A stretch of DNA of 38,659 nucleotides from an uncultured bacterium (GTDB taxonomy: Bacteria; Vulcanimicrobiota; CADAWZ01), in NCBI GenBank assembly GCA_949288455.1, contig CASEKF010000008.1, forward strand, positions 1-38,659, given 5' to 3'. The notes beneath the pieces are model-generated. The model had not been told where the DNA came from, searched no databases, and saw nothing but the letters and a program-made list of their open reading frames with translations. Each line of letters begins with the position of its first letter. The stretch's first letter is position 1. Shown here piece after piece: positions 1 to 8,414 of the stretch. The position numbers and the translations under genes were made by a program.

Positions 1-1
1 T

Positions 2-1954
2 CAATCCGTCGGCGCATTTCCGGAACAGGTCGGCAGTCAATCAGGCATACATAACAATATGGAAAGTTCCTATTATGGAGCCCCGGATACGGTGAGATTA
101 TCCAGAGTGTCTCCTAAGTCTTTCGCTGACGTTTCTAAATCAGCAGCTCTTCAAACTGATATATCTCAAACTTCTTCGAATTATAATGCTAAAACGTCCG
201 AATTGCATAAAACATCTTACTTGCTTAAGGGACTTGAATCTAAAGGCAGCGTTATAATACCCTCTCCTAAAAAAGCTGAAGAGCGGTATAAATCGGCTTT
301 AGCTTCGGGACAAATTCAGGGTAATATACAGAAATCTCAAATAGACGTTTCTTCAAACAAAAAAGTAGACTTAGCCGAAGAGTTTGAACAGTGGGCCGGT
401 AAAGATTTAGCTTCGTCTTCCGGGTTATCTCCTAAACAACGCGCTTTACGCGCATTAAGAAGTAAAATTTTTGGAGGAACTTCCGCTAAATCAGACGGAT
501 TGAAAGAACATAAGAGTGACTCTGAATCGCTTAGCGCTAATTCATATTCTAATGATTCTCAGGCGTCTCGCGTTTATAAAACGAAAACTACCGTATACAT
601 TATTCCCGATAATAAACCTTCGATTGATAAAAATAAGGATATCTCCGCTCAAAATAGCAAAAATAATATAAAAGAAAAGGACTCGCTTCCCGACTTTAGA
701 GATCCGGCGTCTCTCAAAGCCGTTGCCGAGGCCGCTTCAAGAACTGAAGAAATAACGCGGCAAGTCGTAAAGAAAAAAGACGAATCGTCTTTTTTGAAAG
801 ACGAAGATTCTGTATCTAAATCTGAAAAGAAAGAATATGATATTACGGATTATTCCAAACAGAGAAACCAAGAATCGTCTCTATTTTCCGAGAGAAGATT
901 TATGTCTTTCTCACAAAATCAAAAAGCCGTAAACGAAGAGGCGGCGCAAAAACAGGCGACCGCAGATATGCATAATGCCGAAGAGCCTTTGCAGAAGGAA
1001 CTGTTGAAAAATCAGACTGCTAAAACTTCAAAATCCGCTAATACTCAGTCTAACGCTTCGTCTTTGCAGACGTCATCTCAAGCGCAGCAAGGACTTCAAG
1101 CTAAATTAGCTGAAAAAGGAAGAACTTTGCAATTTGCTAAAATTGCCAGAGACGCTATCGTGAATAATTCTCAGACGTCTTCCGTAGTAAGAGCAAGACA
1201 GGAAATCGCGGCCGCTTATCATGCTCCCGTAAGCATGGAGTCTACTTTGAAGAAATCGAAGACAGATATTTGGAGCGGAGATGAAATAGCCGCTAAACTC
1301 TTGTTTATTCTGATGAAATCTTCTAACGAGACTACTTACGAGCATAGCGGCAGAGTTATCGATCTTTCGGCGGAGTTGGCTGAGGCGATGGGATTGAGAG
1401 ACCCTCAGTTCTTAATGGAATTGAAACAGAGCGCAGCTTTTCATGATATAGGAGAATTTCAGTTCGATCTTGATTCTCCGTCCCCTGAAGTGAAACAATA
1501 TCTGTCTGAATATATGAATTCAGACGAAATTAAAGACGGCGGTTTTTTGCACGATATAGGCAAAGTGTTTATTCCTGCCGAAATTTTGAATAAAACTTCG
1601 GAATTGACGCCGGAAGAGTTTGAAATCATAAAGAAACATCCTATAATAGGAGAAAATATGTTGAAAGGTATTCCCGGACTCGCTCATGTTTTGCCTGTTG
1701 TAAGACATCATCATGAACGCTGGGATGGACAAGGGTATCCGGATGGCATTGGAGGAGAAGATATTCCGTACCAGGCAAGAATTATATCGTTGTGCGATTG
1801 TTTCGACGCTATGGTTTCGGATCGTCCTTATAGAATGGGTATGAGCCTTGACGAAGCTATAGCGCAGATAAAAGAAGGCGCCGGAAAACAGTTCGATCCT
1901 CTTTTGGCTAACGTTTTTGTCGAAATGGTTCAAAAGAAATATTCGGTAGCCTAG
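2..1954 (+). CDS. HD-GYP domain protein (5'-partial at window edge)
   Basis: Probable cyclic-di-GMP phosphodiesterase of the HD-GYP family. The reading frame is open to the first bases of the window, and the first ATG (position 59) has no Shine-Dalgarno sequence, so the true start probably lies upstream. Residue numbers here count from that ATG. Residues 1 to about 400 are rich in Ser, Lys, Gln and Ala, look disordered and resemble no domain I know. No membrane segment is visible. The HD-GYP domain fills about 425-631, with HSGRV, an HDIGE at 462-466, a second HDIGK at 498-502, HHHERWDG, GYP at 559-561, and a DAM..DRPYR segment. In the family HDIGK normally occurs once and is followed by IP..IL. 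Here that order follows the second copy, so the first copy looks like an extra half-motif before a roughly 35-residue insertion. Family assignment is secure. Activity and ligand are inferred. Confidence 0.9.
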   Translation, partial: QSVGAFPEQVGSQSGIHNNMESSYYGAPDTVRLSRVSPKSFADVSKSAALQTDISQTSSNYNAKTSELHKTSYLLKGLESKGSVIIPSPKKAEERYKSALASGQIQGNIQKSQIDVSSNKKVDLAEEFEQWAGKDLASSSGLSPKQRALRALRSKIFGGTSAKSDGLKEHKSDSESLSANSYSNDSQASRVYKTKTTVYIIPDNKPSIDKNKDISAQNSKNNIKEKDSLPDFRDPASLKAVAEAASRTEEITRQVVKKKDESSFLKDEDSVSKSEKKEYDITDYSKQRNQESSLFSERRFMSFSQNQKAVNEEAAQKQATADMHNAEEPLQKELLKNQTAKTSKSANTQSNASSLQTSSQAQQGLQAKLAEKGRTLQFAKIARDAIVNNSQTSSVVRARQEIAAAYHAPVSMESTLKKSKTDIWSGDEIAAKLLFILMKSSNETTYEHSGRVIDLSAELAEAMGLRDPQFLMELKQSAAFHDIGEFQFDLDSPSPEVKQYLSEYMNSDEIKDGGFLHDIGKVFIPAEILNKTSELTPEEFEIIKKHPIIGENMLKGIPGLAHVLPVVRHHHERWDGQGYPDGIGGEDIPYQARIISLCDCFDAMVSDRPYRMGMSLDEAIAQIKEGAGKQFDPLLANVFVEMVQKKYSVA

Positions 1955-2027
1955 CTCCTTGAGGCGGCTAAGACCTGAAAATTGTCTTGGCGCGCAAAAG
2001 ATTCTTGGCAAATATAAGTTAGTTAGT

Positions 2028-2060
2028 AAACAGGCCGTAAAGCTTTGCGGCCTGTTTAGT
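2028..2060 (+). terminator. Rho-independent terminator after HD-GYP gene
   Basis: A perfect 10-bp stem (2028-2037 pairs with 2048-2057) encloses a 10-base loop that can fold further. The arm ends in TTT. It lies about 75 bases after the HD-GYP stop codon and is the only clear structure in the spacer. Confidence 0.75.
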
Positions 2061-2299
2061 TAATTGGAAAAATATTTAACGTTTTAGGGAGAGATGATTG
2101 CTTCAAAAAGATTTAGCGAAGATATCAGTGATAGTTTTCGCCGCTAATATATCAGCGTGGCAGATTGGTTATAACTGTCATCATTATGAATAACTCTGAA
2201 GCTTTGCCGTGAAATGGATATAACTTTAGCAATTATTTGGCATTGATGAAGAAAAACAAATTTTATAGAAAAATTAAGGAATTTATTATTTGATTAATC
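2061..2299. other. Intergenic stretch, no gene seen
   Basis: Together with 1955-2027 this makes a 345-base spacer between two convergent genes. Apart from the terminator at 2028-2060 I see only AT-rich sequence and very short open frames without convincing ribosome binding sites. Confidence 0.5.
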
Positions 2300-2956
2300 T
2301 TATACTTGGTCGGTTGTATCGTTAAATTTCGAATATCTGATCAACTTTCTTTGAAAAGCGGCTCCGTCATACTGTTTTTCCCATAAAAGAGGCTTAAATA
2401 TCGCTTTCCCTTTTCCTATTTTTTTAACCGCTCCTACGAGGCTTTTCTGCCCAGGAACTTGTAAAAGAGGAATTACGTCTTTATTTTCGATCGCTCCGTA
2501 TAAATTTTCTCCTATCGATATAATAAAAATTGCCGCTCTTCTTACGCTTCTTACCGGAGGAGCTCCTTGTATTGCCGCAGCTCCTATTGCGGCTCCTAGG
2601 GTTTTCCCTCCTCCGAATTCAGCTTCCATTCCTTTCGTTTCAAGCCCTTTGATAGTCATAGGCGTATTTTTCATCCCGAAAATAGAAGCTATGCGGCTGT
2701 CGTAAAACCATACCGTTCCCCCGATTTTTATATAGTCTAATATCGCTTTTTTATTTTCTTCAGATAAGTTGTTCTCGCTTGTTATTTGCAAGGCTATAAA
2801 AGGGAATTCTGAAGTTTTAGATATTTTGTCTTTTAAATTTTTTGACAGTCCGTCGGTTATAACCAAAGGTTCATATTTTGTTTCGGCAAAACAAATATGA
2901 AAAGATAATGATAAAAATAAAGTTAAGATTGTAAGATATACTAGACGAGATTTCAT
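2300..2956 (-). CDS. Secreted hypothetical protein (218 aa)
   Basis: I do not recognise this protein by name. It begins with a clear Sec signal peptide (positive MKSR, hydrophobic core, likely cleavage after CFA near residue 24), so it is exported. Residues about 66-93 (helix, then IGGTVWFYDSR) resemble the segment of class I glutamine amidotransferase-like folds where a helix leads to a Gly-Gly turn and a strand. No catalytic Cys-His-Glu is evident, so it would be a non-enzymatic relative if this is right. A Gly/Ala-rich stretch (GGGKTLGAAIGAAAIQG) lies at about 114-130. The start has a good AAAGGAA site. It is transcribed alone, divergently from the peptidase operon at 3253. Exported status is fairly sure; function is unknown. 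Confidence 0.7.
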   Translation of the reverse strand: MKSRLVYLTILTLFLSLSFHICFAETKYEPLVITDGLSKNLKDKISKTSEFPFIALQITSENNLSEENKKAILDYIKIGGTVWFYDSRIASIFGMKNTPMTIKGLETKGMEAEFGGGKTLGAAIGAAAIQGAPPVRSVRRAAIFIISIGENLYGAIENKDVIPLLQVPGQKSLVGAVKKIGKGKAIFKPLLWEKQYDGAAFQRKLIRYSKFNDTTDQV

Positions 2957-3252
2957 AAAGTTTCCTTTAGATTATTATTTCACAATTTGCTTTTTATGAT
3001 GCGTAAATTGAATTTTATTTCAAAGTCTCTACATTTTATTCTATGCGAGGCGGACTTTTTCCCCTTAGAGTCGTTTTATGGTTTGTGAGAAGTTCTTAAG
3101 GAATCAGGATAAAATAATCTTTTGTTTTTAAAAGGGAAAAATACTTTGCGCTTATAAATATTTTAAGAATAGGAAGAAAACTCGCGCTGCCGAGGGGGTA
3201 GAGGAGCTTTCTTGTATATTAACAGATAAAACTATTTGAAAGGATTATTATT

Positions 3253-5322
3253 ATGCTTAAATTTTTTTCTCAGTTATTGGCCGGAGCTTGCATAGCCGGA
3301 ATTTTAGCTCTACCGGCCTTTGCTGAAGAAGGTATGTGGACGTTTGATAATCTTCCTTTAAAGGAAATGAAGCAAAAATATAATTTTGAGCCGTCTCAAG
3401 CATGGATAGATAACGTGAGATTATCAAGCGTTAGGTTTAACGACGGAGGCAGCGGCTCTTTTATAACTTCAACAGGGCTTGTTATAACAAATCATCATGT
3501 GGCGGTCGGTCAGCTTCAAAAGATGTCTTCCGAATCCAAGGATTATGTAAAAGACGGTTTTTACGCTTCTTCAAAGGAGCGGGAAGTTAAATGCAAAGAT
3601 CTTGAATTGAACGTTCTTGTAGGTATGGAGAACGTTACCGATAGAGTGTCCGCTTCCTTTAAGGGACTTTCCGGAGAAGAGGCCATAAAGGCGAGGAAGG
3701 CGGCTATAGCGGCTATTGAAAAAGAAAATTTAGATAAAACAGGATTGCTCTCGCAGGTCGTTACTTTATATTCGGGAGGAGAGTATTGGCTGTATACGTA
3801 TAAAAAATATCAAGACGTAAGGTTGGTAATGGCTCCTGAGAAGCAGGCGGCTTTTTTTGGAGGAAGTTCGGATAATTTTACTTATCCCAGATATGATCTT
3901 GATTACGCGATATTTCGCGTTTATGAAAACGGCAAGCCTGTTAACAACGCGAATTTTATGAGACTTAATCCGGATGGACCTAAAAACGGCGATCTTGTTT
4001 TTATATCCGGACACCCCGGAACAACTTTAAGAGATTTGACATATTCCCAGATTCTTTTTAATAGAGACGTTTCTTATCCTGTCAGACTAGGGGCTATAGA
4101 GGCCGCTTTAAAGGATCTTTATAAATATTCGGCTAGGGGGGAAGAAGAAAAAAGAAGAGCAGAGACAAATATTTTTTATCTTGAGAACTCCAAGAAAGCT
4201 CTTGGCGGGGAATATGAGGGACTTAAGAACCCTAATTTTACCTCTAATCTTAAAGACAAAGAAGAACTTTTTAGAAACGCCATAGCCAAGAAACCCGATA
4301 TATTAAAAGAACTTGGCAGCTCTTACGAGGACGTTGACAAAGCCGTAAAACTTTTGAGAACTCAGTATGACAAGCTTGCGTATAGGCCTATTTCGGGGAA
4401 TAAGCTTCCAAAACTGGCTCTTTCGATCGTATTTTACGTAACTGAAACGGCGAAGCCTGACGGAGAAAGAATTAAAGGGTATCATGACTCTCAGCTGGAT
4501 ACTTGGCGTTATATAAATTTTTCTCCGGCCCCTATTTATGATGATCTCGAGGAAGTTATGCTTCTTACGGATCTAAATTTGGCTCTGGAGAAACTTGGAA
4601 AAAACGACGAGGCCGTGAAAATTATTTTAGACGGTAAAACCCCGGAGGTTAGGGCGAAAGAATTGATAGCCGGCTCAAAGCTTAAATCTGTCGAATATAG
4701 GAAAGAATTGGTAAAAGGAGGCTACGAAGCCGTTAAAAAGAGCGACGATCCTCTGATTCAAATGGCCGTTAAATTAGCTCCTATTGTTCATAGACAGATA
4801 AAATGGCAGGAAAAGGAAGTAGAATCCCTGCTGGTTCCCGCCTCTGAAAAAATTGCCGCCGCTAAATTTTCCGTTTACGGAAAAAGTATTTATCCCGACG
4901 CTACTTTTACTTTGAGGCTTTCTTACGGAACCGTGAAAGGATATGAAATGAATGGAACCGTAGCTCCCCCTGTCACGACATTTTACGGTCTCTTCGATCG
5001 TTACTTCGGGTTCGGAGGAAAAGGAGATTGGGCGCTTCCATCTTCAGTAGCCAAGAACAGAGATAAAATTGATCTTTCCGTTCCGGTGAATTTTGTCTCC
5101 GATAACGATATTACGGGAGGCAACTCAGGCTCTCCAGTGATAAATAGGAATGGAGAGGTCGTAGGAGTCGTTTTCGACGGGAACATAGAAAGTCTGCCCG
5201 GAAGATTTATCTATGACGGCGAAGCCAACAGAGCCGTTTCCGTTCATTCTTCTGCGATTATAGAGTCTATGAGAAATATTTACGAAGCGGACGAGTTAGT
5301 AAAAGAAATTTTGGGACGCTGA
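3253..5322 (+). CDS. S46 family dipeptidyl-peptidase (DPP7-like)
   Basis: Serine exopeptidase of MEROPS family S46, which removes dipeptides from peptide N-termini in the periplasm. The Sec signal peptide ends at about residue 24 (PAFA|EE). Chymotrypsin-type catalytic residues are visible: TNHHV with H81/H82, the NFTYPRYDLDYAIFRVY block with the probable catalytic Asp at 217, and GNSGSP with Ser625. Length (689) fits the family (about 700-720). In Porphyromonas gingivalis enzymes the residue 18 positions after the catalytic Ser (Gly673 in DPP7, Arg673 in DPP11) sets P1 preference. The equivalent here is Gly643 in FDGN, so I infer a DPP7-like preference for hydrophobic or broad residues rather than Asp/Glu. 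The GAAAGGA ribosome binding site supports this start. It is the first gene of an apparent operon, 34 bases before adenosine deaminase. Confidence 0.93.
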   Translation: MLKFFSQLLAGACIAGILALPAFAEEGMWTFDNLPLKEMKQKYNFEPSQAWIDNVRLSSVRFNDGGSGSFITSTGLVITNHHVAVGQLQKMSSESKDYVKDGFYASSKEREVKCKDLELNVLVGMENVTDRVSASFKGLSGEEAIKARKAAIAAIEKENLDKTGLLSQVVTLYSGGEYWLYTYKKYQDVRLVMAPEKQAAFFGGSSDNFTYPRYDLDYAIFRVYENGKPVNNANFMRLNPDGPKNGDLVFISGHPGTTLRDLTYSQILFNRDVSYPVRLGAIEAALKDLYKYSARGEEEKRRAETNIFYLENSKKALGGEYEGLKNPNFTSNLKDKEELFRNAIAKKPDILKELGSSYEDVDKAVKLLRTQYDKLAYRPISGNKLPKLALSIVFYVTETAKPDGERIKGYHDSQLDTWRYINFSPAPIYDDLEEVMLLTDLNLALEKLGKNDEAVKIILDGKTPEVRAKELIAGSKLKSVEYRKELVKGGYEAVKKSDDPLIQMAVKLAPIVHRQIKWQEKEVESLLVPASEKIAAAKFSVYGKSIYPDATFTLRLSYGTVKGYEMNGTVAPPVTTFYGLFDRYFGFGGKGDWALPSSVAKNRDKIDLSVPVNFVSDNDITGGNSGSPVINRNGEVVGVVFDGNIESLPGRFIYDGEANRAVSVHSSAIIESMRNIYEADELVKEILGR

Positions 5323-5356
5323 TTTTCAATTTTAAAATTAGGAGGAAACTAATTAT

Positions 5357-6571
5357 ATGGAAAATAAAATACCTATGAAAATAGATAAGGAAGATCCTCT
5401 TTATAAGGAAATTTTAGCTCTCCCTAAAACGGATCTTCACTGTCATCTGGACGGTTCTTTGAGACTCGATACCGTCGTAGAACTTATAAGCGAGCAGGGA
5501 GTTAAATTTCCGGTGGATAGAAAAGAGCTGGAATCTCAGCTAATCATGGACGATATGATATATTCTGCGGATAAGTCGCTTGTAAGATATTTGAAAGCTT
5601 TTGACATAACCACTTCTTTAATGCAGACGGAAAGCGCTCTTGAACGAGTCGCCTATGAGCTTGCCGAAGACGCGGCTAACGAAAATGTAAAATATCTTGA
5701 AGTAAGATTCGCTCCTATTCTGCATACTAATCAGGGCCTGACTATGGAGCAAATTACCTCCGCAGTTTCAAGAGGCCTTGCGAGAGCCGAAGAAAAATAC
5801 GATATAGTAACAGGCATAATCATATGCGCGATGCGTCATTATTGCAAGTGCGGCATAGAAGACAATCTTCTTAAATCTTTGCCTTATACGGATAATGAAA
5901 AAGCCTCGGTTCTTATGGCTAATCAGACGGCTAAACATGCCGTAGAAATGGCTAAGAAAGATCATCATATAATAGGCTTTGATCTTGCCGGAGGAGAAAA
6001 AGATAATCCTGCTAAGCGTTACAAAGAAGCTTTTACGGTCGCGACCAGCGGTCATGTCCCCATCACTATACATGCGGGAGAAGCTTTTGGCCCTGAAAGC
6101 ATTCAACAGGCCGTAGTTGACAACCACGCCAAGAGAATAGGACATGGCACTAACCTTTATAAAGACGAACTTTTGATGACATTCGTTATGAATGAGAGGG
6201 TCCCTCTGGAGGTTTGCATAACGAGCAATCTTCAGACTAATCCTGAATTTACTAGATACGAGGATCATCCATTAAAAACCTACATGGATAACCGCCTTAG
6301 AACTACAATATGTACTGATAATCGTCTTATGTCAAACACTAACGTTACTAAAGAGCTTTATATCGTCGCTAAAGCTTTTAATTTGGATCTTGATCATATC
6401 AAAATTTTGATTTCTCATGGATTTAACAGCGCTTTATATAATTGTTATTTTCCTAATTCCGCAAATTCGTATAAAGCCATGCGTAAATTGCGCTCTAGAG
6501 TAAACGCTATGCTTAATTACAGAGACGCGTTGGACAATGTAAACGAGGCTTATAAAAGTCGTTTTGAGTAA
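5357..6571 (+). CDS. add: Adenosine deaminase
   Basis: Cytoplasmic zinc enzyme that converts adenosine or deoxyadenosine to inosine or deoxyinosine in purine salvage. The metal-dependent amidohydrolase motifs are in order: TDLHCHLDGSL (zinc ligands H28 and H30), HAGE (H239, catalytic E242), RIGHGT (H263), and a C-terminal TDN (zinc ligand D321). The usual sequence at the last site is TDD; here the second Asp is Asn322 within TDNRLMSNT. From memory, some actinobacterial-type deaminases share this form. At 404 residues it is longer than the usual 330-350. A strong AGGAGG site precedes the ATG. It sits 34 bases after the peptidase and 36 before the TROVE gene, so the three are probably co-transcribed. 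Substrate preference for adenosine is inferred from the family. Confidence 0.92.
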   Translation: MENKIPMKIDKEDPLYKEILALPKTDLHCHLDGSLRLDTVVELISEQGVKFPVDRKELESQLIMDDMIYSADKSLVRYLKAFDITTSLMQTESALERVAYELAEDAANENVKYLEVRFAPILHTNQGLTMEQITSAVSRGLARAEEKYDIVTGIIICAMRHYCKCGIEDNLLKSLPYTDNEKASVLMANQTAKHAVEMAKKDHHIIGFDLAGGEKDNPAKRYKEAFTVATSGHVPITIHAGEAFGPESIQQAVVDNHAKRIGHGTNLYKDELLMTFVMNERVPLEVCITSNLQTNPEFTRYEDHPLKTYMDNRLRTTICTDNRLMSNTNVTKELYIVAKAFNLDLDHIKILISHGFNSALYNCYFPNSANSYKAMRKLRSRVNAMLNYRDALDNVNEAYKSRFE

Positions 6572-6607
6572 TTTGTGTTTTTAGTTTGTTGTCTTTAAGG
6601 AGGAATT

Positions 6608-7930
6608 ATGTCTAAATTGAACGCAAAGAGCGGCGGCGATTTAAAACGGCGAACTTACGAAGGAGCTTCCGGCGGAAATTTATCTTCCGTAGAAATTTTG
6701 AGGCGTTCCGTTATGTCTTGCTTGCTTTGGGAAGGAGAATTTTACGAATCCGGAACGACGATTTCAAAACGTATTTCTTCTTTAATTTCCTTGGTTGCTC
6801 CCGAAGAAGCTATGGCCATTGCGGATGAAGCCAGAAACAAGATGAACGTTAGACATGTACCTCTTTTAATTGCCAGGGAGATGGCAAGATTGCCTAAACA
6901 TAAGGCTTTTGTTGCCGAAACGTTAAAAAAAATAATTCGCCGCCCCGACGAAATGACAGAATTTCTAGCTCTTTATTGGAAGGATGGCAGACAACCTTTA
7001 TCTTCGCAGGTAAAAAAAGGTTTGGCGTCGGTATTCGGCTCTTTCGACGAATATCAGATGGCAAAATATAATAGAAGAAAAGACTCCGTCTCTTTTAGAG
7101 ATCTTATGTTTTTAGTTCATCCTAAACCTGAGGGGAAAGAGAAGGAAGACCTGTTTAGACGCTTAGCCGCCGACGAACTGCAAACGCCGGATACTTGGGA
7201 GACTGCTCTCTCTAGAGGAGACGACAAAAAAGCGACTTGGACAAGACTTCTTTTAGAAGGTAAGTTAGGCGATTTAGCTCTTTTAAGAAATTTGAGAAAT
7301 ATGCTTTCCGTTGGAGTTGATATCGGAATCATCAAGTCTGCTTTAAAAAAGATTCATTCGGAGAAGATTTTGCCGTTTAGGTTTATAAGCGCCGTCGCTT
7401 GCGCTCCTGAACTAAAAAGCGAACTTGAAGAAGCTATGCTTAGTTCTTTAGCTGAATTTAAGAAATTAAAAGGACTAACGGCGATGATGGTAGACGTATC
7501 GGGGTCTATGTTTTCTTATTTGTCTACCGGATCGGCTATGTCTAGAATGGACGCGGCGAACGCTCTTGCGATTATGATTCGCGAAATCTGTGAAAACGCT
7601 TATATATTTACTTTTTCTGATAGATTGGCGTCTATTCCGCAGAATATCAGAGGTTTTGAACTTATTTCGGCTATCGGCGCTTCGCAGAAAAATTCAGGCA
7701 CGTATCTTGGATTAGCCGTTAAAACCGTGAACGATATGGAAAATTACGACAGAATTATAGTCATAACTGACGAACAGTCTGCCGATCCTATTCCTTCTCC
7801 AAAAACCAGAGGATATATGATCAATTTGGCGTCCTGCGAATACGGTATAGGATATGGGCCTTGGATCCACATCGACGGCTGGTCTTCGGCTGTAGTTCAA
7901 TATATTTCCGAATATGAGAAAACTTTCTAG
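6608..7930 (+). CDS. TROVE/vWA domain protein, Ro60 (Rsr) homologue
   Basis: Bacterial relative of the Ro60 autoantigen, a ring-shaped protein that binds misfolded or Y-type noncoding RNAs and in Deinococcus (Rsr) works with polynucleotide phosphorylase in RNA degradation. The N-terminal TROVE part (about residues 20-285) is alpha-helical HEAT-like and has the recognisable REMARLPKHK and FRDLMFLVHPKP segments. The C-terminal von Willebrand A domain (about 288-435) has an intact MIDAS: DVSGS with D296, S298 and S300, a later SGTYLG Thr, and VITDEQSAD. The length of 440 is shorter than human Ro60 (about 538) but usual for bacterial forms. An AAGGAGG site precedes the ATG. It is the last gene of the peptidase-add operon and ends at a strong terminator. 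I found no Y RNA-like sequence in the adjacent spacers. Confidence 0.92.
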   Translation: MSKLNAKSGGDLKRRTYEGASGGNLSSVEILRRSVMSCLLWEGEFYESGTTISKRISSLISLVAPEEAMAIADEARNKMNVRHVPLLIAREMARLPKHKAFVAETLKKIIRRPDEMTEFLALYWKDGRQPLSSQVKKGLASVFGSFDEYQMAKYNRRKDSVSFRDLMFLVHPKPEGKEKEDLFRRLAADELQTPDTWETALSRGDDKKATWTRLLLEGKLGDLALLRNLRNMLSVGVDIGIIKSALKKIHSEKILPFRFISAVACAPELKSELEEAMLSSLAEFKKLKGLTAMMVDVSGSMFSYLSTGSAMSRMDAANALAIMIREICENAYIFTFSDRLASIPQNIRGFELISAIGASQKNSGTYLGLAVKTVNDMENYDRIIVITDEQSADPIPSPKTRGYMINLASCEYGIGYGPWIHIDGWSSAVVQYISEYEKTF

Positions 7931-8003
7931 GTAGAACTTAATAAGATAGCGTTTTTTCTTTAATATTAGACATAGTAATTTATATAATATTTATTTTAAA
8001 AGT

Positions 8004-8044
8004 ATACTAAAAGCCGAAGAAACATAGTCTTCGGCTTTTAGTAT
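8004..8044. terminator. Bidirectional terminator between TROVE gene and STAS gene
   Basis: A perfect 17-bp inverted repeat (8004-8020 with 8028-8044) and a 7-base loop lie between two convergent stop codons. On the plus strand the 3' arm contains TTTT; on the minus strand the hairpin is followed by T-rich sequence. It should end both operons. Confidence 0.85.
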
Positions 8045-8066
8045 GTTCGTAGAATTTTTCTTCGTT

Positions 8067-8414
8067 TTACAGTTCGGCGTCTCTTAAGGACGATTCGGTA
8101 TCGGGATATATTCTTATGACTTTGCTTAACCCGGCAATGTCGAATATTTTATTGATTTCTTTATTTGCGCTTACCAGAAAAATTTGACCTTTGAGAGAAC
8201 TTATTTTTATATGGGCCGAAGTTATCGCGCCAAGACCGCTACTGTCAATATGAGAAGCGTGCGTCAGATCTATTATAAGTTTTCGAGTTCCCTTAGATAT
8301 AATTTTAGCGAACAGTTTTTTTAGTTCGCTATAAGAAACGTAATCTATATCTCCAGTTAGTTCTATATATAATATATCCGGCTTGATAGTTTTTACTTCT
8401 TTAAGTATTTTCAT
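8067..8414 (-). CDS. STAS domain anti-sigma factor antagonist (SpoIIAA/RsbV-like)
   Basis: Single-domain STAS protein of 115 residues, the usual size. Members bind partner kinases or anti-sigma factors and are switched by phosphorylation of a Ser in the IDSSGLG motif, here residues 56-62 with Ser58/Ser59. The ATG has a good AGGAG site 8 bases upstream. The first 14 bases overlap the end of the membrane zinc-ribbon gene, so the two are translationally linked. No HATPase kinase or PP2C phosphatase gene is in the window, so the partner is unknown. It is the last gene of the minus-strand run and stops just before a shared terminator. Confidence 0.9.
   Translation of the reverse strand: MKILKEVKTIKPDILYIELTGDIDYVSYSELKKLFAKIISKGTRKLIIDLTHASHIDSSGLGAITSAHIKISSLKGQIFLVSANKEINKIFDIAGLSKVIRIYPDTESSLRDAEL

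Noticed and set aside
2090-2160. Tiny peptide frame beginning ATGATTGC near 2095
   Set aside because: Only 17 codons, and its Shine-Dalgarno-like GGGAGAG is too close to the ATG.
7931-8066. Possible Y RNA next to the Ro60 homologue
   Set aside because: The only structure is a 17-bp terminator hairpin. No Ro-binding stem or tRNA-like module is visible.
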